Source: Gordionus sp. m RMFG-2023
Taxonomy: Eukaryota; Nematomorpha; Gordioida; Chordodea; Parachordodidae
Assembly (NCBI RefSeq): GCF_954871325.1
Contig: NC_088777.1
Coordinates: 34,573,366-34,637,365 of the forward strand
Reading direction: 5' to 3'
DNA: 64,000 nucleotides
The notes under the pieces were generated by a model. The model was given only the letters and a program-made list of their open reading frames with translations, was not told the DNA's origin and did no database searches. The first letter of the stretch is position 1. The number at the start of each line of letters is the position of its first letter. This document shows positions 34,201 through 49,200 of this stretch, in pieces. The position numbers were made by a program, and so were the translations under genes.

Positions 34201-37200
34201 GGAATGCAAGCAAATCAGAATTCAGATTTAACAAAATTATAATTGTCATGAAGAAATTAAATAGCATTTTATCAAGATTCGTGGAACATAAAGAAGTCCT
34301 TTTTGCATTGAGTATTAATCCAGCAATGGAAAAAATTCCTTTGCTAGGTGTATTGGTTTTACAAAGAACCTTCCTAGCTAAATTAGCAAGACTAGGAAGT
34401 TCCAGTCGCTTTTTCTTCCAAAAGGTTAATGTATCCTCTTCTGGGATGTGATGCTGGCTCAGCAAAACATGATATTCTTGTTCTAGATTACTAATGTTGT
34501 TATAATCGTTGCTTGGAAGGGAATGTTTACGAGCTATTTTATCTATATAAGAACTAGATGTTTGCCAATTATCTTCAACTAAAATCTCACTCTGTCCACT
34601 TCCTAAAATTTTAAATGTCTAATTAAAAGTTGCATTGATGTCGTAGAATTTGAATTTAAATATTCTGAAACAATTTTAAGATTTTCAATCTTATATGTTT
34701 TAATTAAAATAAATTTTTTTAAAAAATTAATGTTTTCCTCAACATTTTCTTTGAAGTTTTTAAAAGTAAATGTGTTATTTAATTATTTTTATTAACAAAA
34801 TATTCTTATCTGAATGGGTTTTATTTTTAATTTAAACGTCAACAAAATTTAAATCATCACATTCACAACACTGAGAAATAATAATTAATAAACTTAACTT
34901 CAAAAATATTAAAAAACGCATGTTACTTTGTCATAATTATCCTCAACAGTCATCATGCTTTTATTTATAAATTTTAAGTTGTTTATTAATTATTATTTTT
35001 TAAATATATAGAAATTTTTGTTTTAAAAATTATTATTTTTTATTAAAGTTAACTTTTCATTATATTATTAATAATATTTCCGTTTTATTTTATTTTTGAG
35101 GTTAAGTTTATTAATTATTATTTTTTAGTGTTTTGTGGATGTGATGATTTGAATTTGTTGACGTTTAAATTAAAAATAAAACCCATTCAGATAAAAATAT
35201 TTTGTCAACAAAAATAATTAAAATAACACATTTACTTTTAAAAACTTGAAGAAAATGTTGAGAAAAACATTATTTTTTAAAATTTATTTTAATTAAAACT
35301 TATAAAGCCTAGTTAGCTTGTATCTAGCCATTACCCAATTATAGCAATTACACAAACTTTATAAAGAATTGAAGATTTTATATATTTTGACTTCAGAATA
35401 GGCAGGACAAAAAGGCGTTGTTTATAACCAGCTCCCCCCCCCCTCTAAATAAAAATGATCCAAAAGTATTCTAAATATCCCATTCAAGCTCAATCTTACC
35501 GAATTTCGGAACTAATGTTATCATATACACCTCTCTAAAATAAATTTCTAAAATTAGAAAAAAAATCAATACGTGTTTTAAAAATGGCGATGAAATTAAA
35601 CAAATCTGTCCAGAAAGTTCGTATTTAATTCTGAACTAAGAATGTATAGCTGGCAATAATCGCTTGGCCTACCAACATAATAACTCATTTTAATTCTATT
35701 TTTTGGTATTTCTAAGCCCCAGATGGTCCTTCAATGAAATTTTAATTTAACATGTTTACAAATTATATTTTTACCCATTTGCCTTTAAAAAATTGAAAAA
35801 AGTTCAAAAATGACGATTATAACAATTGTCACTTTCCTATGGTGCATTCATTGAAATTTTAATTTAACATGTTTACAATATCTATTTTTACCCATTTGCC
35901 TTAAAAAAATTAAAAAAGTTCAAAAATGACGATTATGACAATTGCCAATTTCCTATGGTACATATTCACTGAAATTTTAATTTAACATGTTTGCATATTT
36001 TTACCCATTTTTCTAAAAAAAATTGAAAAAGTTTAAAAATGACGATTATGACAATTGTCACTTTCCTATGGTGCATTCATTGAAATTTTACCCATTTGCA
36101 TTAAAAAAATTGAAAAAAGTTCAAAAATGACGATTATGACAATTGTCACTTTCCTATGGTACATCTTCACTGAAATTTTAATTTAACATGTTTACAATAT
36201 ATTTTTTTACCCATTTGCCTTAAAAAAATTCAAAAGTTCAAAAATAAAGATTATGACAATTGTCACTGTCCTATGTGGTACATCTTCAATGAAATTTTAA
36301 TTTAACATGTTTAAAAATTATATTTTTACCCATTTGCCTTGAAAAAAGTTCAAAAATGACGATTATGACAATTGTCACTTTCCTATGCTTCACTGAAATT
36401 TTAATTTAACATGTTTACAATATATTTTTTTACCCATTTGCCTTAAAAAAATTCAAAAAAGTCCAAAAATAACGACTATGACAATTTCCTATGGTACATC
36501 TTCGCCGAAATTTTAATTTAACATTTTACAATATCTATTTTTAACCATTTGCTTTAAAAAAAATTCAAATAAGTTGGAGTCGTAAAAAACGACCCGATGT
36601 TTGAATGTGAGTCGAAAAAAACGACCCATATTTAGGGTCGAAGTCGTTTTTTCGGCTTGGACTCGGGTCGGAGTCGAAAAAAACCACCCATATTTTAGGT
36701 CGAGGTCGTTTTTTTCGACTTGAACTCTGGTCGAGGTCGAAAATAACGACCCAAACTCTAAGTCGAAGTCGAAAAAAACGACCCAAAATTTGGGTCAGCT
36801 CTGTTCGAACCGACTCTGCTAAGCCGATTAACAACACTACATACTAGTTAATTTATCAAATTATTTATTCGCAAATAATATTTTAGAGTATTTGACCGGT
36901 CAAATATCCGGTCAATTGACTGAATTTGACCTACATGCCAACCCTGATTTAATATCTAAATATAATTAAACAGCATTCTAAAAATTATACACACCGCGTC
37001 GCTCGCGCCGATGATCTCAATCGGTGGCTGTTCCGGCGAATAAAATTGCCGGCGTGAGCCAGCGGCGCACAGGTCTACCAATATCATAAAAAATCAACAT
37101 TTTTACGTAAAAAATAACTAACTATAAACTAGGTCTTAAAACCTAGATTCTGATCAATTTTTAAAAATGGATTAATTAAGATTTTGGCCCAGATATTATT

Positions 37201-40200
37201 ATGCCTCGAGATTTTCCAAATTGAGGTCCAAATCTTTCTGCCAAAAATCTTTAGTCTTACATAATATTATTATAGTTAAATCTTAATTAGGTTATTTTTA
37301 AAAATAGATTAGAATCCGGTTTTATTTACCCTACTGAAAACTATGGGAAAGCAAGAAACATTTATTTTTTATTTCGTATGGCCAAGGTGATATTTGGCAC
37401 ATCACGAATTATTAAGTCTATTTTGTTTTTTCCCTCACATGTTAATCATCTAATTTAAAATATGGTCAATGTTTATGGTTGAGTTTATTAATTTTAAAAT
37501 CATTTTCTTGTAAAAAATATCTCAGCCTGAAACATTATAGATACAATTAAATTGAATTTTTATTCCTTTTATTCATATTTTTTTGTTGGGAAATTATTAT
37601 AAGATCACGAAAAACAATTATAATATGGGGTTGGATCAGTTTTTTTGAAAATATTGGCCTGATCCAATTTTTTTAAACTGGTAAATTATACTCCAATTTT
37701 ATATTTAATATCAGCCCAGCCTTAAATCATAGTGAAAAAAGAATGCTTAGTGTCCCTTCAATAAGTTCTATATACACAAAAAAAATACTTTTGTATATAA
37801 TATACCTTAATTTTCACAAATCTATACCACTTCATCAATTTATAATATAAGCTCAACAAAGAAAAATAACTCAATTCAATAAAAAAATTCTCTAAGAATT
37901 AAATTATCAAATGCTTTTTCAATAATTAGCATTTTTTACATTTTGTCCCACTTCTTGAACTTCAAATATAAGAAAATGCAAACCCCAATTTTTACCCTTC
38001 TTTTGAACAAAGTCTATTTAAAAACTGGAATTACATTTTTTAAAATTCCTAATTAATCCAAAGCACATCAAATAAAATATCATCATAATTAATAATTCTG
38101 AAAGATCATTATAAATTTTAACTATTATGAATAATTCCATGTCAAATCGGTGAAAAAGGGCCATTTTGGCACAATCAATTAATTCCTCTATGAATTTATA
38201 TAGATCAATCAATTTTTGAACTCATTAAATTTTATGTCACTGAGATAATAGGGGTTTAAGATGCAAAGAATATAATTTTAACTTTTCGAGTTTAAATAAT
38301 TAGTTAAATATTAAATATGGTCAATGCTGTAGTCCTAAAATTTGCGGGGGAGATTTTATGGTAGATTTGGGTAGTCTTTAAAATGACGGCAGATTTTGTG
38401 GAATTAATTCAATATCGTATTTTTCATTTTTTTTTCATTAATTGAAGTAGTCCCTCACTCATTGTGGGCTAGCTAGCAACCGTGCTTACTTACTCTACCT
38501 TGTCTTCATTATCTTGAATTTCTTTTATATATTTTAAAAAACAAAAAATTTTGATTATTATATCATAAAAGTAATGATTATGATTTGCATAAACAAAATA
38601 GGACCCTATAATTATTAAAAGGGGCCAAAAATAGATATAACTTTTATTTTTAGATAAAAAATATATTTAAAATTAACTTTTTGAGAGTTTTTCAACTTAA
38701 AGGGGTAGAGAGGACCCTTAAGATTTATATTTCGGCCCTAACTCAATTTCGACCGCAAATGGTCAAGCAACGGTATAAATTTTTGAATTAATCTTGAGAC
38801 TAATTAAAATTCTGAAGATAGGCGTCTAGGATTATTATTTATTTTTCTTTTCTGAATAACTATCAAAATATCGCCCGGAATTACTAAAAATTTTTAGGAC
38901 AACATTTCACTTGAAGTTTTAAAATAATATAATATATTTATTGATCGATCTTCTTTGATTTAATATTTTGGATTATCTTTTAAAATAAATTTTAGTTATC
39001 AGAAAATAAAATATTTTTTACCGATCCGCTCCCTATCTGATAACTGATTATTAAAAACGATAAAAGGTGTATTTACATTTTTTATGATTATTTTTATCAA
39101 TTCCTATTGAAACGAAATTTTTACATATTTTATGTTCTCATAATGCTTGCAGCTGTAAACTCTGCACATCACACTCACACATAGGCCTATTCAAAATTAA
39201 ATCGAATATTAATCTAATAACCATTACTAATACCTATTAGATTCGAATAAAACAAATAAATCTAATAATTTGATCCAATATTCGGAATAATTATTAATGT
39301 GTTTTTAATAAAATGTAATCATTTGTCATTTACATTAATAACCTATAAGGTATATATCGACTGCTTGTGACAGGCGTAGTTAGAACTGATTTACCGTCAA
39401 AAAATTCCATATCCTATAAAGAAAAAACAATAAGAAAAACTCTGCCTTAAAAATTGGCTTGACATAAATTAAATTAATATGCATTTTAATTTCGTTAATA
39501 ACTTGAGCTCATGTTTTTTATTATCCTATTGTTATTATAATTTTTTCTGTTTAAATTACAGCTAGATATGTGCAATAAAAAAAATGTAAAAGAATCTGTT
39601 AATAAATTTTCATATGAATATTTTATAATATTACAAAAACAGATTATTCGACTTGAGTACAAATAGTAAATTTTACTATTCGCCTTAGCGAATCGAAGAT
39701 GAATAATGCACTATTATGTTCTTATTGATTTTTGAATATGCCTAATCATATAAATAGTGCATGCTAATAATTTAAAAAAATAAAATTGCAATAATCATAA
39801 TTCTGGACTTGAATAATTATAATACATTAGATATAACCAAAAATTTTTTTTGGCATTTATTATTTTTTGACATAATTTATAACAGGAATTTGACTGGAGC
39901 AATTGATAAAAGAACACTGGAAAAATATGAGAGGGAGGCTAAGGAAAAAAGCAGAGAGAATTGGTAAATCGTATTTACGCTCATGAATTTTACATCCATA
40001 TGTGATGTGCCCTTTAATAGTTTATTAATATTGTTTTATTAGTGTTGTTAAATAATCTATTATTTGGAAAAGAACTTAAGACAGATAATTTTTCTCGAAA
40101 TCTTGAAGTAACCGTCTTTAAAAATGGCTAAAATAAAATGATTTAACAATATTCGTTTTTATATTACATATAACAATTTAGTAATTCTCAATATAACCTT

Positions 40201-43200
40201 TAGGTTTGACATAAATATTTTAAAGGTGGGATTTAAAACTTAAGCCAAGGTCTTTAGTCCTCCTAGACCCAAAACACGGATTGGGTTCCCCCCTCCTGTG
40301 CTGTTAAAAAAGGCATCCGCCCACCCATTTATTATTTTATTTTGCCGTCCAATGTTTGAAAATTATATTAGTTGGTGATTTAGCTCTTTATTATATAATA
40401 TAATTTTACTTAAACTTATAAAATATGCAATATGAAATAAAAAATAGATTTTGATTTTAATCGCCTTGGGTTGTTTGCAAGTCAGCCTTAGTTATTCAGG
40501 TCTCCTATTCATCTACTTATATACCATGCTCAGGATAATTGCCTCTAATTAGTTTTTTTTATCTCGCATTGAATAAATATATAGATTTTATATACTAGCA
40601 TTAATAAATACATATTTTGTTCCATAGGTATCTCTCATGGGCTCTTGACACGAATCAAGAAGAGCGGGACAAGGGTAAGACTGTAGAAGTAGGGCGGGCG
40701 TATTTTGAGACCCCTACTAAAAAATTTGTTATTTTAGATGCTCCAGGCCACAAGTGTTATGTACCAAACATGATCAGTGGAACTACTCAAGCCGATATTG
40801 CAGTGCTGGTTTGTTTTATAAAAAAAACATATTTTATCTTTTTACTTTCACTTATTTCATTTTATAGATTCTTTAGCTCCTCTTCTTTCAATCTATTAAG
40901 ATTTTAGAGTTATTTGCATCAATTAACGATAAGTAATGTGTATTAAATGTTTAATGAAACTACTAAGCCTATAGCATTTGGCTTGCTATAAAAATCTTTG
41001 ATACGTAGGAAAATATATTTCCTATCTCTCTTTCTATTCTTTTAATCAGTTTTAAATTTTTTTGCTGATTATCATTTTTATGTTTTTTTATATGTGATAG
41101 ATTTTAATATAAGGTTACCGAAAAATCTCATTCAATTTCGACAGCATTTTAGAATTTTGATAATACGACTTAGGAAATCGCCTAAAATATTAAATAAATA
41201 TATATGCCTAAAAGATTTATAAAATTAGTGTTAGTTTACCATTTTTTAATACTATTCCCAGCAACGGTAACCCTATTTTATAGCCTTATGCTTCTTTAGA
41301 TAGACTCAAATTTTCACATCCAAATAGACTAGTAGATAAATGGTTTTTGATTTCGAGTAGCAAAACGGTTGGTTTTAAATATTTTTCAACAATTTCCCTA
41401 ATTTACCCTCTTCAATAAGTTATATTTATTACTTTTATCGATTCTATCTATTCTCAGGTAATATCGGCTCGCAAAGGTGAATTTGAAACGGGTTTCGAAA
41501 AGGGAGGTCAGACTCAAGAACACGCTATGTTGGCTAAAACTATAGGAGTTCGACATTTGATTGTGTTGATAAACAAGATGGACGACCCTACCGTTAAATG
41601 GGATCATGAACGGTAAATATTTTTCTGTAGTACCAAGAGAAATTAATGAAATAAAATTTAATATATTGGCAAATTATTATATTTATACTCACTTATAAAG
41701 TTATAAAGAATGCAAAGAAAAGCTGCTTCCTTTCCTCAAAAAGGTTGGCTTCAACCCGAAAACAGACCTTCATTTTATGCCAGTTTCTGGATTGCAGGGA
41801 ACATTTTTGAAATATTTACCCGATAAAAGTTGCCCAGCTCTAGCATGGTACAGGTATGTGGAATGCTTTTTTTAAAATTTAGTTTTAAATAAAGAATGAA
41901 ATAAAGTTGTAAATTTTGATGTTTGTTTATAAAGAACAAACATTGGGAAACAATTTATACCATTACTATCATTTATTGATTAATAAATTCCTCGTATTCC
42001 ATTCTTTTACATGTCTTGAATAATTTAATATTTGTAACCAATTGAATAAGAATAGTACATTTTATTATTCGTACAAATATAAATAATAAATTTTTTGATA
42101 TGTTTAAACGGATCGAATAAGAATAATTCCTTATTCGTTTCGTTTTTGAATAGGCTCACTAGCATCTAATCAAATATCTAACTTATTTTTTTGGTTAGTG
42201 GACCATCCTTTTTGGACTACCTCGAAACCTTCCCTCCTTTCCAAAGAATGTTCGACGGCCCTCTCAGGATTCCTATTATAGATAGATATAGGGTTAGTTT
42301 TCATATTTTATCATTTCTAAAACTGTCTTACAATTATTTCATTTTCAATAGTTTGCTAAGTTTAAAATAAATTAAAAATAAGCAAAATGTGTAGAATTTC
42401 AATAAATAAAAAAATAACTATTTTCTTTAAAAATAATGATGATCCAGTATGTTGTTTTAATGTTATGATTTTAGTTTTAAAAATAATATTACAAGAATTA
42501 ATAAAAATGATATAATGAATTTTATTTAAAATTTTATTCATCGTTTATATCGGTTTGAAATATTTAAAAAAATAAATGATCCAGCCTATCAAATATTAAA
42601 AAATGGTATAAAATTGTTGCTTAAGCACTAATTTTGCTGAAAACAACTATCCCCATTAAAACTTTCTTCCACCTATTAAACAACAAGTTCGATCGGTTCC
42701 TTAATAAAAAAAAAATACTGTTTTATTATATTAATCAATCTAGAAAGGTGTAAGACAGGGTTGTGAACCACCCTAATATTTAATTTTTTTATAAATAAAA
42801 TGCTAGTTTTAGTTATGAATTATATGATTATAGTTTGGAAACAATTTATTGTTAGTATAAGTTAGGCACAAAAAATAAATTACTAATATGGACCAACTGT
42901 CCTATTTTTCGGATTAGATAACCCGTCTTTGTTTAGTCTTTACCTTTTTCCTATCTTATTAATTATATAATGTACCATTAAATAAAACATTAAGGATATG
43001 GGTACTTTGGTTTTGGGAAAGATTGAATCAGGAACTGTTTACAAGGGACAAACTATCTATTTGATGCCTAATAAAGTAAAACAAAACTTTTATTTCTGCA
43101 TTTTAGATATGGACATGGAAAAGAAGAATGTTGCGTTCTAAATAAAATATTTATATAAAATATGAATTTCAGGATGCATCTATCTTTTCTTTCCGGAAAT

Positions 43201-46200
43201 TTTTTTTATTTTTTAAACTATAAATTATATATTAAGTGAGTTTTTTAAATTTGAAAATGTAATTTTGCCAGAAATGTATTTCAGCATATAAAAATGTATA
43301 CTTTAATATCTGGACAAATTTGTCATAAAATTGTGAACCAATATAAAAAAAAGTTTATAGCAAAGTCGTTTAAAATATGACTAATTATTTTTTACATCAG
43401 CGATAAGTTTCTGGCAAAATAAAATTTTCAAATCTAAAAAAACGGGCTTAATAAATAATTTCTAATTAAAAAATTGACACATTACCAGAGAAAACACGTT
43501 GACGCTAACATATACAAATCAAATACAATCTTGATTAAATAAATTTCGATAATACCGATTTGTAAATTACAAGAGTTTTTTTTTAAATTTTTTTTGATTA
43601 ACACTTATTAATTGGCGCAGGAGGAGAGGACAGAAGCGTCTTATATTTAATAAATAAATATTAAATCTTTTCAATTTTTTTTCTATAAGATTTTTCTTTA
43701 ACGTTTTATTGGGACGATTTTGCAGACCTCTATTAGTGTCAACTTAAAGTGAGAAAATACTTATACTGGGCATATGTTTAATAACTTATCACTGATAAAA
43801 TTGAAATAATGAATCAAAATTTCAAATACAAATTAATCTATTTAAATTGGAACCCTGCTTAAACCTATTTATTTAAAATCTGACCTGATTCGAGAGTCTT
43901 TTTATCCGTATAAGTAGTATCCGTATAAGTAGTTCCTTTAACCTAAAAATATTGGCTTAAGAAAAAGCACCATTTTTCAAGGAAAGCATAAAAACTATGG
44001 GCGCCAAAGAAAAATAAAATAAATCGGCGTTTTTCTTAAAATGTATATAAAAAGCATTATGGAAACATAAAATTTAGCTAGATGCGAGTCTGGCCTGAAC
44101 GAAAATTTAAGAATTAAGATTCGGACTGACCGAGGCCTAGAAATTGTCTGTCCTGTATTACATGATATAACAATATTTATATTAAATGCATGATTACAGA
44201 ATCTGGTCGAGGTTCTTCAGATGTGGTCAGATGAAGTAGAAATTAAGAAAGCTGTCAATGGCGAAAATATTAAACTCAAGCTTAAAGGAGTTGAGGAAGA
44301 AGTAATTTAATGACTAAACTCATATTTTTTTTTGTAATTATAGAGATGATTTGGGAAACAATAAAATAATATTTTAATATAAAAAAAATATTCATATATC
44401 AATCATATTATACAATTAAAAGGATGTTTGCCCAGGTTTTGTGCTATGCGACATTTTACATCCTTGCAGAACAGGCAAATTATTCGATGTTCAGGTTTAG
44501 TTTTTGTATTATGTTAAATTTTCGGGTTTGAATTGGAGTTAATTTAAAGATTTATTTTTTAATTTTTTTTTATAAATATAAAGGTTCTTATTTAATAAAT
44601 CAATCATTAATCTAAATGTTTTAAAAATATTATAGTACAACAGACTCTAACATTTACCTTTGGGAAATTATTTTAAGGTTAAGTTACCATTATCTAGTTA
44701 TCGCAGCTTATAAAATATTGATTAAAAGCTCTTCGTTACATAAACAAATTGCAATTAAATAAGAATAATGAAAATCCAAAAAGATTGTGATATTTCTATT
44801 GGGTGGAAAAATGTAATATATGACTAATTGTGACGTCCCTTTCACGATGAATATATGGATAGGGAAGGGTAAAATGATGAAAACTTAATTTTTAATTTTC
44901 ATTTCACAACTCCTCAAAATCAAAAATTTTTGTAGATAAAAAAAATGAAGATTTTTTAAATAAATCTTTTTTTGAATGCTCACGCAAATGATCAGGACTT
45001 TGTTGTTAAACCCTGTCAAAGGTATTTAATTTCAATCTGTTTTCACGATATATTTTAAAATTAACAAGTATAATGACCGATTTAATTTTTTTATCTTAAA
45101 ATAATAAAAAGCAATGTAAAGAAATGAATTTATTAACATGTTTCTCTACATATAACAATGAATTGAGCATTCATATCAAATGACAGATTTAGTTTTAAAG
45201 TTTTACTTTTAATGCATTCCTGTTCCCTTCCTGTCAAAAAATTAGTTCCTTTGCACGTTTGCGTTCATAAAATCCAAGTTTATTTCTATTTAATTAACAT
45301 ACATTTTTTTATAAGATCTGTCATTAGGTTAGATTTAAGAAATTTTCTAATAGATTATTCTATATTTACTTTGTATTAATATAAATCCGAGTTTCAAAAT
45401 CACCTCTATCACTAACTTGGTAGCAAATTTATCCATTGAAATTAAAAACTTCCTAATTTTATATTATAATATTAATTTTATAACAGTTCAACTTATTTTA
45501 AATTTGATTACATTTTTTTTTGTAATTTTAACATTAAATTAAAAAGAAAGAAAGACGAATATTTATTATAAATGAACCATTATTATTATACCAGTAGATA
45601 ACCCATCAATATGACGTTCCAACCAGATATTTTTCCTTTACTTGATGACGAATCAAAAATTTGACTTTGCCTAAAAATATCTACCTCATTATCGTAAAAT
45701 ATTCTTAGATGATGGTTTTGCACACCTTATTTTAGATTGCATAATTGTTGTCGATTTACTATTTGCCTGCACAATTATTTGTTCATATTGAAAGTGCTAC
45801 TATACTGTATTAACGTTTTTTAAAATAATAGAAAATTTAGGAACCACGTCTTATCAAAATAAAAATTAATTTTTGGTCATACCTTATAATACGTAAATTT
45901 CTAATTCATTTATCATCAAATGAAGGGGAATCTGATTCACCCGTCATTCTACATGTTAGCTGCTAGTATAGACATTTCAAAAGTGTAAATATATACTTTG
46001 CTTCCATACCCTATCAAAATAAGAGAAAATGTAAACCACTTCTCATCAAAATATAGATTCATTTATTATTCATACCTTATAAAATAAAGGGGATCTAATT
46101 AATTAGGCCGATGCATAGACTTTTGGTAGCCCAGGGCGATCTTCGATTTCAAAATGGGATTAGTAAATAAGCATGAATATGAATAATAGATAATGTAGTG

Positions 46201-49200
46201 CTGTGAGCATTAAAAAAATAAATGTGTTCGATTGTTATTCATTGACAAAAATTAAATACGTTCGTCCTCAACGTTTATTTATAAAAAAAAGGAACACGTT
46301 CAAATTCGTAAAAATCTTTATTCAAATCTATAATACTAAATTTTTTTAAAAACACATTTAATATATGGCAAATAAAATACCACAATTCTAGCCCGTTTTT
46401 GGAAGTCTTATCAAAGACAATTCGAGTTTGATACTGGCCTTGAAACATCTAAATATAGAGCTTTCCACCGATTTCTTTAAATATGATACAAGTTTATTTT
46501 TGTAACACTACGTTTTGTGCAATTAAATGTGAGTTTAATGTGGGATATATACCTTTCAAATTAGAATAGAAGTAAGTACTCATCAAAAATGAAATTGTGC
46601 TGGGAAATATCTGTAGTAAACAGCAGCTGACAAATTATTTAAATTTTTTAATAAAAAGTTTTGCTTACATTTTAAAAATTGAACAAGAGAAGAGTGCAAG
46701 AAATGAACGTAAAAAAATGACGTCCAAGTTCAAAATTTGTCTAAAATAAAAAGATTTCCTTTCATCATGTTTTTCAAAAGAACGAATTTTACGATGCATA
46801 AAAGTTTGTTATAAATGAATAAAGCATCTAATAAATTATAATTTATTTTGAAATGGATGAAAAACAAAATCTGGAAGCCCAGGGTGACTGCCTCACCCGA
46901 TCAAGAGGGTCTGGATCTGATTACTACACTATCAAAAAGGATAAAAAATATAGTTTCATATATTATTCAATATAAATTAATTATATCAGCGAGAATTTTT
47001 TTTTATAAGAATGATTAAATATATTAAGTAGATGTGATTGAGCATCGTTGTTTAAAAAAAGGATCCAATAGAATTAAATCAGATAACGTAAGCTCATTGG
47101 GTAAAAAAATAATATAATAATATTGGAAGAAAAGTATACCAATGAAAAACATTTTGTTTCAGCTGATATTTTATAATGTACGTGAGGGTACATAGGGATA
47201 GCTTTTGCCACGGGGAGGTGGCACGGGTTAAAATCTAGTCATTGGCAATTCTTTTCTGAGGTCAAATCTCAATCTAAAACCGATTTCAAACTCGAATTGG
47301 TCGGCACGGATCAGCCGGTTGGATAGATTGGAAATTTAACATTAGGCTAAGATTAAAATGATAGGAAAGTTGATAAAAAAAAATTTAATTAACATTACGA
47401 AGATATGAAAACGACCACTCATAGATTACGGGGACTGTATATATGATTTTTGGATAGTTTTAATCATAAAAAATTAAATTAATATTTTGTGTTGAGCATA
47501 TAGGGCTTTTTGGACTTAGTTAGAAATTAGGAATACTAAGACTACTTACATGGGGAAGATTTTACCCTATTGAACCCTAAATATGAACTTAAGAATTTTA
47601 AGTTATTCATTACAATAGTATATATTATACATAATGATGGAAAAAATCTCTCCCATCAATTTATTTATTATATATAACTTTTAAATGTTTATAAAAGAAA
47701 TAATAGAACACTTTAATTATATGTTCAAATTTATTAAAATATTAAAAATATCTAGTTCTTTCTGCTTTAGCCTTTTAGTTTGGTAAGGCCTTTTCGATCC
47801 TTTTGGCCTCAGAAAGTTTAATTCTCTGTCTTTTCAAGGGATTAACTTACTTTTTAATATGGTATCCCTTAATTAAATTTTCTGCAGGTAGTCGTTTCAG
47901 AATCCACATGTAAAAAATCGGTCCTAAAAATATAAGAAAATTTCCAGTTTTAGTTCTTCTATTTATGCTTAAAACCTAAAGATGTATCGTATGGATCACC
48001 AAGATTAAAAGTCTTATCAATATCGATAATGTTCGGATTACAGATGAGCACATGAATTTTAAAATTTTAATTAAAAAAGGTGTATAATATTATAGACTGG
48101 ACTTATATTTATGATGTATTATTATCTGGATGAAGGGGGTGAGTTTGAATTTTATTAATAATCTAGCATATTTTTGGCAAAACTAGGATAAATATATTTA
48201 TTTTATTTTAAATATTGTATATTTGCTTAATATTTCTCGGTGAATTTAAATATTATTGTTTCTTATTAAATCATTATATATGCCATCAATGTGTTTTTTC
48301 CGGCAATGTGTTATTTTTTCAACTTAATCTTTTTTTGATGATTTTTTAAAAATTTAAAAATCTTATTTTACCGGAAATGTATGCCGTCATGTTTGGAGTA
48401 TACCTACCCCATAAATTTCAGACAATTTCATGAACTTTTAATCTTAATATGATTTTATTAAATTTTCCATATATTTTTTATTTAAATTATAAATGACTTA
48501 AAGGTTAACAGCAAAATTTTCTACAATTTATAAGATATATATTCCAAACATGATAGAATATATTTCCGGTAAAATCAGATTTTTAAATTTTAAAAAATGC
48601 GCTTCAAAAGATGATTTAAAGTTGTAAAAATAACACATTGATGTTAATATGTATCTCGTTGGTTCCTGCATTTTAATATTATTAATTAAACTCGCTTGTA
48701 CGAATATAATAATTATCAGATCTTTTTAAGTTGACGTAACTAGCGGCCCCAATATATAGGACTTATATATTGGGCCCGCTAATAATTATAAAAAACTAAA
48801 TTTCACGATCAGTCATTGGATAAATATAACTTATTTTTCTTTTAAACTTTATTTAAAATTGATTTTATTTTCATTTGGGCGTGATTATGATTGAATTTAA
48901 TATTCATTTATTTTCAAATTTAGTATCTTTAAAAAATTCATTATTCCTATAATTGGTATGATTTTTTTCTACAATATAATTAGATTTAAGTAAGAGAGAT
49001 TTATAATTAGTCCAAGGCTCACAATCATCAAAATAAAAAATTTATTAGATTTATTTTTATTAATTAAATAAAACTTATTATTTTTGCAACCTCTATCAAT
49101 ATTTGGTAAAATATTCTTTGGATTTTTTGAAGTATTTATAGCATCTAGTACATTTGAAAATTTACCGTAATTTTCATCACAACCTATTATTATTTGACTA

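Larger units (their letters stand above)
33824..37077 (-). mobile_element. 3.25-kb hAT transposon, TSD CCAATATC
   Basis: Begins TAGACCTGTGTGCC and ends GGCGCACAGGTCTA, flanked by perfect CCAATATC on both sides (33816-33823 and 37078-37085). Subterminal GCGGTGGC and TTGCC, GGCG blocks are inverted counterparts. The minus strand at 34178-34465 encodes the C-terminal domain: [19 protein letters not shown], then [27 protein letters not shown]. Upstream coding is unreadable. The interior is filled by a 220-bp-arm inverted repeat, a tandem array, a GTCG array and a fragment of another repeat, so the copy is not autonomous. In eRF3 intron 4. Confidence 0.88.
33710..37724. repeat. TAGGGCTGTGCCGAT-family repeat split by nested insertions
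   Basis: The left part (33710-33823) contains TTTCACCTG, CAGATATT and TTTGAACCAATATC; the right part (37086-37724) continues with AAATCAACATTTTTACG and ends CAGCCCAGCCTTA. Flanks AAATCATT and AAATCATA suggest the duplication. It is interrupted by an hAT (33824-37077) and by a short repeat at about 37130-37275. Lies in eRF3 intron 4. Confidence 0.65.

Noticed and set aside
41398-41607. Minus-strand 69-codon frame
   Set aside because: Antisense to eRF3 exon 7.
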